Positions 43,408-52,314 of a stretch of 64,000 bases of DNA are shown here, one piece after another. Origin of the DNA: Kiritimatiellia bacterium (lineage in GTDB: Bacteria > Verrucomicrobiota > Kiritimatiellia > RFP12 > UBA1067); NCBI GenBank assembly GCA_028686345.1, contig JAQUCE010000001.1:1-64000 (forward strand), written 5' to 3'. A model generated the notes under the pieces. That model was not told the DNA's origin. It worked only from the letters and a program-made list of their open reading frames with translations, and ran no database searches. The translations under genes and the position numbers were made by a program. The number at the start of each line of letters is the position of its first letter. Positions within the stretch are counted from its first letter, which is position 1.

Positions 43408-44189
43408 AAAATTTTATTCCATTGATTTTGGCGGTTCTGCTGGGGCTGGCCGCTGTGCTGGCAGTGGGGCGTTTGCTGCAGTCACGCAACAAGGCGGTTG
43501 AGAAAGAGACCACCGTGGTGGCGGTCACACGCGACATTGAGGCAGGTGAGGTTTTCACGGTTGATTCGATTATGGCTAAAAAAATTCCTGTCTCCGCCCG
43601 CCCCGCGCAATCGCTTTTCTGGGCCCGCTCGGAGATGGTGGTTGGCCAGAAAGCACTGCGCGCGATCACGCAGGGCGACTATGTCTTGATGGCGGATGTG
43701 GGGCTCTCGGGCAGCATGGCCGATATTGTGGGTCAGGGTGAGTGGGCTGTTGCACTGACAGTGCCGCCGGGCGGTATTGCACGTATTGTCCAACCCGGCG
43801 ACGAGGTGGCAGTACTGGGCACCTTTAAGGTGAAGAGCACGGTGGAGTCAGCAGATCTGGCCCGCGCCCCGGAGGAGGTTGACCGCGAGGCCACACTGGT
43901 ACTCTTCCCCCGGGTGCGGGTGCTCGATGTGGGTACGCTCTCCAGTGGCGGCGAGGCGAGCGCTGGCGAGCTGATTCTGGCCCTGCCGCCGAGCGAGGCG
44001 CAGGTGCTGGTGGCAGCTCAACGCAAAGCAACGCTGACCCTTGCGCTGCGCCGGCCAGGCGATGATGTGGCGATCAGCCGCCTGGACACCGGCAAGGTGG
44101 ATGAGGAGACCTTTGATAAGTTGATGAATGGTTTGAAGTCGTTTGAGATGCCCGAGGTTCCCGGCATGATCAAGGTGGTTACACCGTAA
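43404..44189 (+). CDS. cpaB: Flp pilus assembly protein CpaB/RcpC
   Basis: Periplasmic, membrane-anchored partner of the Tad secretin. The 261-aa protein starts with an N-terminal anchor (MKNFIPLILAVLLGLAAVLAVGRLL) and a SAF domain (TVVAVTRDIEAGEVFTVDSIMAKKIPVSARPA...VVGQKALRAITQGDYVLMADVG), followed by the RcpC-type domain (VALTVPPGGIARIVQPGDEVAVLGTF). Gene order cpaB-cpaC-cpaF is as in other Tad operons, but 339 nt with repeats separate it from the secretin gene. Confidence 0.92.
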   Translation: MKNFIPLILAVLLGLAAVLAVGRLLQSRNKAVEKETTVVAVTRDIEAGEVFTVDSIMAKKIPVSARPAQSLFWARSEMVVGQKALRAITQGDYVLMADVGLSGSMADIVGQGEWAVALTVPPGGIARIVQPGDEVAVLGTFKVKSTVESADLARAPEEVDREATLVLFPRVRVLDVGTLSSGGEASAGELILALPPSEAQVLVAAQRKATLTLALRRPGDDVAISRLDTGKVDEETFDKLMNGLKSFEMPEVPGMIKVVTP

Positions 44190-44202
44190 AAGTGATAGTG
44201 GA

Positions 44203-44225
44203 GTAGAGCAAGCACCCTGCTTGCT
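44203..44225 (+). repeat. REP-like hairpin, family 4
   Basis: GTAG followed by a perfect stem AGCAAGCA/TGCTTGCT with loop CCC, only 14 nt after the cpaB stop codon. It could also affect transcription past cpaB. Confidence 0.7.
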
Positions 44226-44252
44226 ATGAAATTTCATAAAGATTGGAGTAAC

Positions 44253-44300
44253 GTAGGTCCGATTTCCAATCGGACATGTCCGGTTGGAAACCGGACTTAC
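44253..44300. repeat. REP/BIME pair, family 1
   Basis: A GTAG-footed hairpin TCCGATT/AATCGGA faces an inverted hairpin TCCGGTT/AACCGGA with foot TTAC. Same organisation as at 49329-49376. Confidence 0.8.
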
Positions 44301-44410
44301 TGAGGTTGGCTGTGCCAGCGGTTGACAATAGCGGCGGCGATGCTGGTGGATGAGCCCCCGCATGATCCCAATCGTCGGTCAGCATCGTCGCAGATCATCG
44401 AAGACCGATG

Positions 44411-44429
44411 TCGCTCATAGAGCGACTAC
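44411..44429 (-). repeat. REP-like hairpin, family 3
   Basis: On the minus strand GTAG is followed directly by the stem TCGCT/AGCGA with loop CTATG. Confidence 0.6.
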
Positions 44430-44528
44430 GATACTAGAGTTGGACCGTTTTACAAATAGACAACTTTTTGCAAAGAACAATAATTGTTTTTTAGCCGCAT
44501 CAGCGGCCAAGGTTAAGGAGAGAAGATC

Positions 44529-46121
44529 ATGAAAAATAAAAATCATACCGTCACCCGCCTGACAGTGGGTGCTATAGTGCTGTCGCTCACGCTGTTGGGA
44601 ACATCTGTCCTGCAGGCGGCTGACAACGATCAGGTTTCAGTCAGTGTTGGCCAAATGGCATTGATTGATACGCCGTTTGCGATCAAGAATTATCGGGTGG
44701 CAAACCCTAATTTGGTCAAAATCGAGACGCAGGGCAACCAGCAGTTGCGTGTGGTGGGGCTGGCCTCCGGCACAACCGATCTGCATGTCACTGGCGATGG
44801 CAGCCTCTCCGTGCTTTACACGGTTGTGGTGGTTGAGAACATCAATGCCGTGCTGGCGGCAATAAAACGCGATCTCGACTCAGTGCCGGAGGTGGATGTT
44901 TCCATTAACCTGAACCGGGTTGTGCTGAAAGGCGAGGTCAACAGTGTTCAACACTGGCAGTATCTGTGTAAAGTGATTGAGCTGTATAAGGGCTCGGTTG
45001 CCAATCTGACCTCCTTTCACCCAACCCCGGAGGTGATGCTCTCGCTGAAAGACGCGCTTGAAAAGGTGGGTTACACAGTGGTGACAGATGCCAAACAGGG
45101 GGGGGAGGCAGTGCCGGGCGAGGTCTCGCTCAAGTTTGCGGGTAACAATATTTTTGTGACCGGCTCGGTGTACAGCCAGAGAGATGTTGATCGCATCACC
45201 CAGGTGATCGATGCGCAGGAGTGGCTGAAGGTCTCTAACAGAGCTGTCAAAGAGGGTGCGCCCGCTGAGCAGCAGGCACAGCCGATGAGTACGTTTGATG
45301 CCAGGGTTAAGGCAGTCCTGAATCTGATGATTATCCCCACCATGCTGGAGGTGGATGTGGTCTTTGTCAGTGTGACGGATGTTGAGGAGAAGCAGATCGG
45401 TGTTAACCTGGCCAAGGCCGGCTTGATCACGCTGGACTCTGTCTCAGCCGGATTCCAGGGAAACCTGGCAAGCGGCTCCTCTGGCATGGCTGGAAATTAC
45501 GCGATTAACAGCGGGTTGCAGGGCGCATTGAAGTTCTTTGCCGGCAGTGGTCCTGGACGTATCCGCACGGCAGGTCACATGACCTTCAAGAATGATGCGC
45601 CGGAGTGGCGCAGCTACCACAGCGGTGGCACATTGAAGGTGCGCGTTTCCAGCCAGAACGCCACTTCATTGGAGGATGTGGATTACGGTCTGATCATGCG
45701 TGTGCGCGGCGGGCTGATGGATTCAAAAAACACTGCACTGGATGTCAATCTGGAGCTGAGCTACCCTGTTCCAATTGGGAGCGACTATGATTTGAAGCGC
45801 AATCACATTGACACCACCGTCAACTGCCCGATCGGCCATACGCTGGTGTTGGGCGGCATGAAAAATCTGGTGGAGCAGACCAGCGAGGAGGGGGTTCCCT
45901 TCCTGCGCTCGATTCCCGCGATCTCCTGGTTTTTCTCAGAAAAAAACAACCGCAAAGAGGATAGCAAGATCCTGATCATGATCAGCCCGCAGATCGCCGG
46001 CGCGCCTCGCGAAGCCGCACCTGTCTCATTGGAGACCGCCCCGGCTGTGCAGGAGGTTGAGATGGAGAACAAAGAACGCTTGAAAGAGAAGCGCAAAGGC
46101 AAAAGGTTTTTCTTCTTCTAA
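44529..46121 (+). CDS. cpaC: Tad pilus secretin CpaC/RcpA
   Basis: Outer-membrane secretin for Flp pilus extrusion, 530 aa. It has a signal peptide (VGAIVLSLTLLGTSVLQAA), the pilus-formation N-terminal domain (VSVSVGQMALIDTPFAIKNYRVANPNLVKIETQGNQQLRVVGLASGTTDLHV), BON-like modules (VDVSINLNRVVLKGEVNSVQHWQYLCKVIELY) and the secretin core at about residues 255-500. The core has VEVDVVFVSV-like strands and ends with IGHTLVLGGMKNLVEQTSEEGVPFLRSIPAISWFFSEKNNRKEDSKILIMISPQI, the usual secretin signature. A basic tail KEKRKGKRFFFF closes the protein. Confidence 0.93.
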   Translation: MKNKNHTVTRLTVGAIVLSLTLLGTSVLQAADNDQVSVSVGQMALIDTPFAIKNYRVANPNLVKIETQGNQQLRVVGLASGTTDLHVTGDGSLSVLYTVVVVENINAVLAAIKRDLDSVPEVDVSINLNRVVLKGEVNSVQHWQYLCKVIELYKGSVANLTSFHPTPEVMLSLKDALEKVGYTVVTDAKQGGEAVPGEVSLKFAGNNIFVTGSVYSQRDVDRITQVIDAQEWLKVSNRAVKEGAPAEQQAQPMSTFDARVKAVLNLMIIPTMLEVDVVFVSVTDVEEKQIGVNLAKAGLITLDSVSAGFQGNLASGSSGMAGNYAINSGLQGALKFFAGSGPGRIRTAGHMTFKNDAPEWRSYHSGGTLKVRVSSQNATSLEDVDYGLIMRVRGGLMDSKNTALDVNLELSYPVPIGSDYDLKRNHIDTTVNCPIGHTLVLGGMKNLVEQTSEEGVPFLRSIPAISWFFSEKNNRKEDSKILIMISPQIAGAPREAAPVSLETAPAVQEVEMENKERLKEKRKGKRFFFF

Positions 46122-46656
46122 AGCAGCTGCTTGCCGTAACCAATTGATATTGTGTAATGTGCGGACGTCCTGCGCCCTTCTTGAAGCTTGTATGGTTGAG
46201 AGCCCGCTGCTACAGCAACAAACGCTGCGCGTGTGGGGAGGTGCGTGCATTTCTGATTGAAACTGTAGGGCGCGGGCCTTGACCGCGCCAGCGAATGCTT
46301 TGCAAATTGAAAGGCATCGAGCGGCGGGCCATTGGCGCAACCCCGCGGTCACGGCCCGCGGCTACAGTGCTTCGCAAGCTGCAAGGCACACGTCAACCGA
46401 GTGATATGCGAACCGCAGCTGTAGGGCGCGGGCCTTGACCGCGCCGCGCGTGTGCCATTGTGGTGCATTTCCGGCTGAAACTGTAGGGCGCGGGCCATGA
46501 CCGCGCCGCGCGTGTGCCATTGTGGTGCATTTCCGGCTGAAACTGTAGGGCGCGGGCCTTGACCGCGCCGCCACGTCGATGGGTGTCGATGGGCGTCGAA
46601 AAAAGCCGCAGGTTTTGAATGCGCGTAAATTTCCGGTTGAAACTGAAAGGGAAACC
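46122..46656. repeat. REP-like array between cpaC and cpaF
   Basis: Gene-free, about 535 bp. It contains family 2 hairpins at 46265-46289, 46343-46365 (inverted), 46421-46445, 46483-46507 and 46545-46569. The last three are embedded in a 62-bp tandem repeat running from 46419 to about 46575 (about two and a half units). GAAAGGGAAACC precedes the cpaF start. Confidence 0.75.
46419..46575 (+). repeat. 62-bp tandem repeat carrying family 2 hairpins
   Basis: Units start at 46419, 46481 and 46543, exactly 62 bp apart. Each begins CTGTAGGGCGCGGGCC, has a GGCGCGG/CCGCGCC stem with GTAG foot, and continues GCGTGTGCCATTGTGGTGC. The first two units differ by one base (CTT/CAT in the loop). The third is truncated after about 30 bp. 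Confidence 0.8.
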
Positions 46657-48348
46657 ATGTCCACTTTAACCATCAGAGATAACAGCAATGCAGAGCAGGA
46701 GCGCATCATAACCCTTGACCCGCAGAGTGAGTGTTTGATCGGCAGGTCACCGAACTGCAAAATTGTTCTGAACGACACCAAGGTCTCCCGTTCGCATCTG
46801 CTGATCAGCTGCCGCGACGGAAATTTTGTGGCAGAGGATCAGGGTAGCAAGTTCGGGAGCTCCCTTAATGGGCGCGCGCTGGATAAAGCCAGCGAACTTG
46901 CCCCGGGCGACACCCTGAGCCTTGGCAATTACACCCTGATTTTCAGTGATGGGAGGGCTCCTGCCGTGAAACCGCAGCCTGCACCATCCGCTGGTCAGAG
47001 GGGCTCCCCAGCGCCGGCATCGCCGGAGATCGCGCAGGATCCGGTGCTGGCCACGCTGGCGGTTCTCTATACAAACGATATGATGATCATGAAGAAGCGC
47101 ATCCACGAGAAGGTTCTGGCAAAGCTGAATCTGCCCGAGATCGCCACCAAGCAACTCGAAGATGATGAGCTGCGAGATCGACTGGAGGATGCCTTGGATC
47201 AGGTGCTGCGTGAGGTGCGCCATGAACTGCCGGTGGAATTGGAGGGCGATCTTTTCCGTCAGGCGCTGCTCGATGAGCTGACCGGCTACGGCCCGATCAC
47301 GCCCATGCTGCGCGATCTGTCGGTGGACGAGATTATGATCAACGGTCCAGACCGTATCTTTGTTGAGCGCAGCGGACGGCTCTATGAGAGTGGTGCCCGG
47401 TTTTTTAACGACCGCCATCTGATCACAATCATCCAGCGCATTGTGGAGCCGCTCGGCAGGCATGTGGATGAAGCCAGCCCCATGGTGGATGCCCGTCTGC
47501 CGGATGGCTCGCGTGTAAATGCGATTATTCCGCCGCTGGCCCTTGATGGCTCTTCAGTCACTATCCGCAAGTTTTCCAAGCGAAAGCTAACAACCAAGGA
47601 TCTGATCAACTTTGGCAGCATGACAGCGGATATCGCGTTGTTTTTGGAGGAGGCTGTGCGCGCCCGTCAGAACATGGTGGTTTCAGGCGGCACCGGCTCT
47701 GGCAAAACAACCCTGCTGAATGTGCTTTCGCAGTTTATCCCCCACAGCGAACGCCTGGTCACAATTGAGGATTCGGCGGAGCTCAAGCTCAGCCACCGCA
47801 ATATTGTGCGGCTTGAAGCGCGGCCCGCCAATATTGAGGGGCGCGGGCGGATTGCGATCCGTGATCTGGTGATCAACTCCCTGCGCATGCGCCCGGATCG
47901 GATAGTGGTTGGTGAGTGTCGCGGACCCGAGGCACTGGACATGCTGCAGGCCATGAACACCGGCCATGACGGCTCCTTGACCACAGTGCACGCCAACACT
48001 GCCCGCGACGCGCTCTCACGCCTTGAAAATATGGTGATGATGGCTGGATATGATCTGCCCTCAGCCGCCATCCGGGAGCAGATCGCCTCTGCTGTGAACC
48101 TGATTGTGCAGCAGAACCGCATGCCTGACGGCAGCCGCAAGATTGTGCAGATTGCCGAGGTGACCGGGCGCGAAGGGGCCACGATTCTGATGCAGGATAT
48201 TTTTGTCTTTGAACAGAGCGGTTTTTCCGATGACGGCAAGGTGATCGGAAAGATGGTGGCCACCGGCAACATACCAACCTTTGTTGAACATCTGAAGATC
48301 AAAGGTGATCTGAGGCTGGACATGAGCGTCTTTGTGCCAAAAGCGTAA
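46657..48348 (+). CDS. cpaF: FHA-domain CpaF/TadA pilus assembly ATPase
   Basis: Secretion ATPase of the Tad pilus, 563 aa, with an N-terminal forkhead-associated domain. The FHA part (residues 1-98) has GRS at 29-31, SRSH at 44-47 and N71-G72, the residues that bind phosphothreonine. A linker and helical region follow, then the type II/IV secretion ATPase domain: YGPITPMLRDLSVDEIMINGP, Walker A GGTGSGKT at 344-351, the Asp box TIEDSAELKL, Walker B-like MRPDRIVVGECRGPEALDMLQAMNTGHDGSLTTVHANT (including the His box). The ATG at 46657 is chosen because upstream frame runs through repeats. The fusion suggests control by Ser/Thr phosphorylation. Confidence 0.92.
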   Translation: MSTLTIRDNSNAEQERIITLDPQSECLIGRSPNCKIVLNDTKVSRSHLLISCRDGNFVAEDQGSKFGSSLNGRALDKASELAPGDTLSLGNYTLIFSDGRAPAVKPQPAPSAGQRGSPAPASPEIAQDPVLATLAVLYTNDMMIMKKRIHEKVLAKLNLPEIATKQLEDDELRDRLEDALDQVLREVRHELPVELEGDLFRQALLDELTGYGPITPMLRDLSVDEIMINGPDRIFVERSGRLYESGARFFNDRHLITIIQRIVEPLGRHVDEASPMVDARLPDGSRVNAIIPPLALDGSSVTIRKFSKRKLTTKDLINFGSMTADIALFLEEAVRARQNMVVSGGTGSGKTTLLNVLSQFIPHSERLVTIEDSAELKLSHRNIVRLEARPANIEGRGRIAIRDLVINSLRMRPDRIVVGECRGPEALDMLQAMNTGHDGSLTTVHANTARDALSRLENMVMMAGYDLPSAAIREQIASAVNLIVQQNRMPDGSRKIVQIAEVTGREGATILMQDIFVFEQSGFSDDGKVIGKMVATGNIPTFVEHLKIKGDLRLDMSVFVPKA

Positions 48349-48678
48349 GTTCTCAAGCAGCTAGTCGCCGCCTGTCTTATAGTAGGTCTGAAGTTATAAA
48401 CAGGCTGGAGCGGCGGGCCACCAAAAGAGTTTATGTGATGTGCGGGAGGTAGTCGCTCTCATTCAGAAGTTTGTGATTAAGAGCTGCTACAGTAACAAAC
48501 GCTTCGCATTTGGGGAAACAAAGGTAACTTCTCAATAGCCGGCCAGATAACAACGAGCACGCTGAAGCGTGAACAACAAACGGCTGCCATGTAAGGTTTG
48601 TTGAGACGTTGCTGTAAAAGTGATAATGGAGTAGTGCAAGCATCCTGCTTGCAGCTGGTTACTTCCAGGAGCTGGGCT
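48349..48678. repeat. Intergenic region with repeats
   Basis: No gene is seen. The sequence around 48430-48490 (ATGTGATGTGCGGGAGGT...AGTTTGTGAT) recurs upstream of the GH16-like gene (about 26450-26520). A family 4 hairpin lies at 48631-48653, just before the next gene. Confidence 0.6.
48631..48653 (+). repeat. REP-like hairpin, family 4
   Basis: GTAG followed by a perfect stem TGCAAGCA/TGCTTGCA with loop TCC. Confidence 0.75.
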
Positions 48679-49170
48679 ATGAATAAATCTGACGGCTTTA
48701 TCCCGCCGCATGGCGGCTATCAGGATCTGCTTTCCTACCAGCGTTCGGTGGTGGTCTACGATGCCACCGTTGTCTTTTGTCGCGATTTTTTGCGCACCCG
48801 GCGGGCGCAAGAGTGGGACAAAAACAGTAAAGAGGCCCTTTTCGTGCGCGGTTTGGCCATGGGACGCATTCGGCTGAAGCAAGGGACAAACGGAACAAAG
48901 GCAACCGATGCGAGGAACGTTAAAGCGCAGGATATGTCACGTGTGTCCCATACGTCCCCTGTCTCCTACGACACCTTCCGGCCCTTTGAAAACCGCCCGC
49001 CGGAAATCCGGGCCAATCTGATTATCTGCCTGATTCACCAGACCAACTATCTGCTCGACCAACAGCTGCGCAAGCTGGAGCAGGATTTTATGAAAGAGGG
49101 CGGCCTGCGCGAGCGCATGTCCTGCGCCCGCATAGCCGTCCGTGATCAGCAACGCCGGAGAATGCTATGA
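48679..49170 (+). pseudogene. Four-helix-bundle suffix-domain protein, internally deleted
   Basis: A 163-aa protein whose ends match the 'four helix bundle suffix domain' family: DGFIPPHGGYQDLLSYQRSVVVYDATVVFC at the start and PPEIRANLIICLIHQTNYLLDQQLRKLEQDFMKEGGLRERMSCARIAVR at the end. In the intact proteins I know, about 50 residues (an RT.DQM.QAARSGKQNI.EG...SLEELLEDY region) separate YDATV-FC from RDFLRTR; here VVFC runs directly into RDFLRTRRAQEW. The reading frame is kept, but two core helices are missing. A Thr/Ser-rich insert (about residues 75-105) is also present. GGAGCTGGGCT precedes the ATG. Expression is possible; function is doubtful. Confidence 0.7.
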
Positions 49171-49748
49171 TTCAGCTGTTCCATGTGGCTGACAGGTTGT
49201 GACGTGCCGAGCTGGGAGCGCCGACATCCTCGTCGGCATTGCTGAGCAAAGAGGTAGGTCCATTCGCGCTGAAAAAAGGGTGCGCCAACCGGCTGTCGCG
49301 TCCCGCGGCTTCAGTGCTTCGCAAAAACGTAGGTCCGATTTCCAATCGGACATGTCCGGTTGGAAACCGAACCTACTGGCAGACCACTGGACATAGACGT
49401 GGAAAACTTAGTATTTTGCCGTTTTTTCTGAATAATCGTTCGTTTTGTATTTGCACTGCGAATAACGTGACTTTACACGAATGGGACGTAGCAGGTTTTT
49501 TTCCTCAAAAATAACGCTGCCCAGATTTTTCTACCCCTCTATTTTTCTACCCCTCCAAAACAACGCAGCAACATTTTCTTACCCCAAATATTCTTACCTT
49601 AATGTTTTTACTCGCAGAGCAGCAGAGCTCGCGATTTACGATGCCACCGTGTTTTCTTTCGCGATTTTCAACCTTTTATGTTTAACTCCTGCTAGGTTTC
49701 GGTTAATATACATTTGTTGCTATTTTTTATTTTCTACAGGGGGATTTA
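49171..49748. repeat. Intergenic region with REP pair and gene fossil
   Basis: About 580 bp without an intact gene. It holds a family 1 hairpin pair (49329-49376), a run of CTACCCC/TTTTCTACCCCTC units (about 49520-49600), and a short segment at 49635-49672 that repeats part of the four-helix-bundle gene (ACGATGCCACCGT...TTTCGCGATTTT). The latter is a probable fossil of a second copy. Confidence 0.6.
49329..49376. repeat. REP/BIME pair, family 1
   Basis: GTAG-footed hairpin TCCGATT/AATCGGA followed by an inverted hairpin TCCGGTT/AACCGAA with CTAC foot. It is the best-preserved pair of the family in orientation and feet. Confidence 0.8.
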
Positions 49749-52280
49749 ATGTCCAGCAAGGAAGCTACGGCACGCATAAAAATTAACAGGTTGCTTGAAG
49801 AGGCAGGTTGGCGGTTCTTTGCTAATGCAGGTGGGCCAGCCAATATCCAGCTTGAACCCAGTGTCACTCTGACAAAGCAGGCCATTGATGGGCTGGGTAA
49901 TGATTTCGAGAAAGCCTCAAAGGGATTTATTGATTTTCTCCTGCTTAATGAAAAGGGATTCCCTTTCATCGTGCTTGAAGCAAAGGCGGAGAGCAAGAAC
50001 CCGCTTGCCGGTAAAGAGCAGGCCCGCAAATACGCAAAATCTCAGAGCTGCCGCTTTGTGATTCTTTCCAATGGCAACCTGCACTATTTCTGGGATCTGG
50101 AACGCGGTAATCCGTATGTCATTACATCGTTTCCGAATCCAAAATCAGTCATGGGCTACCAGAGAAGCATACCTGACCCTAAACGCCTGATTGCGGAGGT
50201 TGTGGATGATGACTATATTGCGCTGACCCAGCGTCCAAATTATGCCTCAGAAGCTGCCTGGAAGAATATAGATGAGCGCCCGCATTACATAATGACGAAC
50301 GCTCTTCGCTTTCTGCGACCGTATCAGAAGAAGGCCGTTTTCGCTATTCAGCAGGCTGTCAAGGATGGTAAAGACCGTTTTCTGCTCGAAATGGCAACCG
50401 GCACTGGCAAGACTCTTATCTCTGCCGCTCTGATTAAACTTTTCCTGCGCACTGTCAATGCCCGGCGTGTGCTCTTTCTTGTTGACCGTCTGGAACTTGA
50501 GGATCAAGCCTGGAAAGCCTTTGCCAAGTATTTGGCAAATGATTATAAGTGCGTTATCTACAAAGAAAACCGCGATGAATGGCGGCACGCAGAGATTGTT
50601 GTTACAACTGTTCAGTCGCTCCTTTTCAACAATAAATACCAGCAACTCTTTTCACCAACCGATTTTGACCTTGTTATCTCAGATGAAGCCCACCGCTCTA
50701 TCGGCGGCAATGCCCGGGCTGTATTCGACTACTTCATTGGCTATAAGCTCGGTCTCACCGCTACGCCCCGGGATTATTTGAAGAAGTTTAAAAAAGACAA
50801 ACCAACCACCAAAGACCCGCGCGAGTTTGAGCGTCGTCTGTTACTGGACACCTACCGCACCTTCGGTTGCGATGACGGACAGCCGACCTATCGCTACTCT
50901 CTGCTCGATGGAGTCAAAGAGGGCTTTCTGATCAGCCCCATTGTGGTTGATGCCCGTAGCGAAGTGACCGCGGAGCTGCTCTCAGAACAGGGTTTTATTG
51001 TTGAGTTCAAGGATGATGACGGCGAGGACAAAAAAGAGTCCTACAAACAGCGTGAGTTTGAAAAACGTTTCTTTTCGCCTGCCACTAACCAGCTCTTTTG
51101 TAAGATCTTTCTTGAAAATGCCCTGCGTGATCCAATCAGCAAAGAGATCGGCAAATCCATTATCTTTGCCGTCAGTCAGAATCACGCTGCCAAGCTGGCC
51201 CAGATCCTGAATGAGATGGCTGACCGCATGTTCCCAGGCAAATACAACTCTGACTTTGCAGTGCAGGTTACCTCAGTGATACCCGATGCGAAGCAGCTCA
51301 CGATCAACTTCACCAACAATATACTGCTTGGCTCAGCTAACTGTATCAACACCTATAAAACCAGCAAGGCCCGCATCTGTGTCACTGTCGGCATGATGAC
51401 CACCGGCTACGACTGCCCAGACCTGCTGAACCTCGGCCTCTTCCGTCCGATCTTTTCACCTACGGATTTTATACAGATCAAAGGGCGCGGCACCCGCAAA
51501 CATGATTTCAGCGAGCAGCTCTTCGATGATGCAATCAAAGAGGGCATTAAGGAGCCTGAGAAGAGCGCCTACAAGATCTTTGATTTTTTTGCAAACTGTG
51601 AATATTTCGAGGAGGAGTATGACTATGATCAGGTCATAAAGCTTCCAAAGCCAACCGTTAAGAGCGGCGGTGGTGGCGAAGCTCCCCCAAGCATTGGCGA
51701 ATATGAGTTTACCGGCGATGATATCCTTGCCTCTATGGATGTTGAAGTCATTGGTTATGAAGGAATGCGGATTGACCGTGAGTTCTACGCAAAGTTTGAA
51801 GATACGGTTAGGGAGAATCCGTTTATTGCGACAAGTGTCGAGTCTGGTCAATGGGACCGCGTGATTGACTACGTAAACAAAGAGGTCTTTGATAAACCCG
51901 AAGAGTTCTACTCGCTTGATAAACTGCGCCGGGCCGCCGGGGTTGACCGCCGTCTGACGCTGCGTGAAATCCTTGAAAAGATCTTTGGCCTGATCCCGCG
52001 CTTTAAATCCAAGGATGAACTGCTGGAAGAGGAGTTTTCAAAGTTTGTCGCTGATTTCAAGCCCACCGAAGCAGCGGCTATTCCAGCGCTCAAAAACTAC
52101 TTCAAGGCCTATGCTTCAAGCGGTCAGCTGCGGCAGATCATTGAATCCGGTCATCTGACCGACCTTGCCACCAATCCCGAGTTCTCCACCAGTGACTTTA
52201 GAGCAGTGCCAAAAAAATACCGCACCTTGATCCCCAACTATATCAAAGATTATGTTTCCTTAAACCAGTTTGTGGCCTGA
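49749..52280 (+). CDS. hsdR: Type I restriction enzyme, R subunit
   Basis: ATP-dependent restriction translocase of 843 aa. The N-terminal nuclease domain has the PD-(D/E)XK pattern with D62 (GFIDFLL) and E77-x-K79 (VLEAKAE). The SF2 helicase core shows Walker A ATGTGKT at 216-222, the DEAH box (ISDEAHRS), motif III (LTATPRD), and later TTGYDCPDLLNLGLFRPIFSPTDFIQIKGRGTRK (motifs V-VI). A C-terminal helical domain follows that in HsdR docks to the methylase. It looks intact. The ATG is preceded by AGGGGGA. hsdM-hsdS follows 35 nt later. Confidence 0.94.
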   Translation: MSSKEATARIKINRLLEEAGWRFFANAGGPANIQLEPSVTLTKQAIDGLGNDFEKASKGFIDFLLLNEKGFPFIVLEAKAESKNPLAGKEQARKYAKSQSCRFVILSNGNLHYFWDLERGNPYVITSFPNPKSVMGYQRSIPDPKRLIAEVVDDDYIALTQRPNYASEAAWKNIDERPHYIMTNALRFLRPYQKKAVFAIQQAVKDGKDRFLLEMATGTGKTLISAALIKLFLRTVNARRVLFLVDRLELEDQAWKAFAKYLANDYKCVIYKENRDEWRHAEIVVTTVQSLLFNNKYQQLFSPTDFDLVISDEAHRSIGGNARAVFDYFIGYKLGLTATPRDYLKKFKKDKPTTKDPREFERRLLLDTYRTFGCDDGQPTYRYSLLDGVKEGFLISPIVVDARSEVTAELLSEQGFIVEFKDDDGEDKKESYKQREFEKRFFSPATNQLFCKIFLENALRDPISKEIGKSIIFAVSQNHAAKLAQILNEMADRMFPGKYNSDFAVQVTSVIPDAKQLTINFTNNILLGSANCINTYKTSKARICVTVGMMTTGYDCPDLLNLGLFRPIFSPTDFIQIKGRGTRKHDFSEQLFDDAIKEGIKEPEKSAYKIFDFFANCEYFEEEYDYDQVIKLPKPTVKSGGGGEAPPSIGEYEFTGDDILASMDVEVIGYEGMRIDREFYAKFEDTVRENPFIATSVESGQWDRVIDYVNKEVFDKPEEFYSLDKLRRAAGVDRRLTLREILEKIFGLIPRFKSKDELLEEEFSKFVADFKPTEAAAIPALKNYFKAYASSGQLRQIIESGHLTDLATNPEFSTSDFRAVPKKYRTLIPNYIKDYVSLNQFVA

Positions 52281-52314
52281 CCACGATACAACAATTTATT
52301 TGAAAGAATTTTAA

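Larger units (their letters stand above)
44190..44528. repeat. Repeat cluster between cpaB and cpaC
   Basis: Gene-free. It holds one family 4 hairpin (44203-44225), a family 1 hairpin pair (44253-44300), a CATCGTC-repeat copy (about 44331-44400) and a family 3 hairpin (44411-44429), then the leader of the secretin gene with AAGGAGAGAAG before its ATG. Confidence 0.7.

Noticed and set aside
46419..46575. 62-bp tandem repeat considered as CRISPR or origin iterons
   Set aside because: Only two and a half near-identical units with no variable spacer and no replication gene; the hairpin content fits REP-like elements.
46747..47463. Frame of 238 codons opposite cpaF
   Set aside because: Antisense to the FHA and ATPase domains; no family signature.
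49481..49786. Frame of 101 codons upstream of hsdR
   Set aside because: It is formed from CTACCCC repeats and a fossil of the four-helix-bundle gene and overlaps the hsdR start; no support as a gene.
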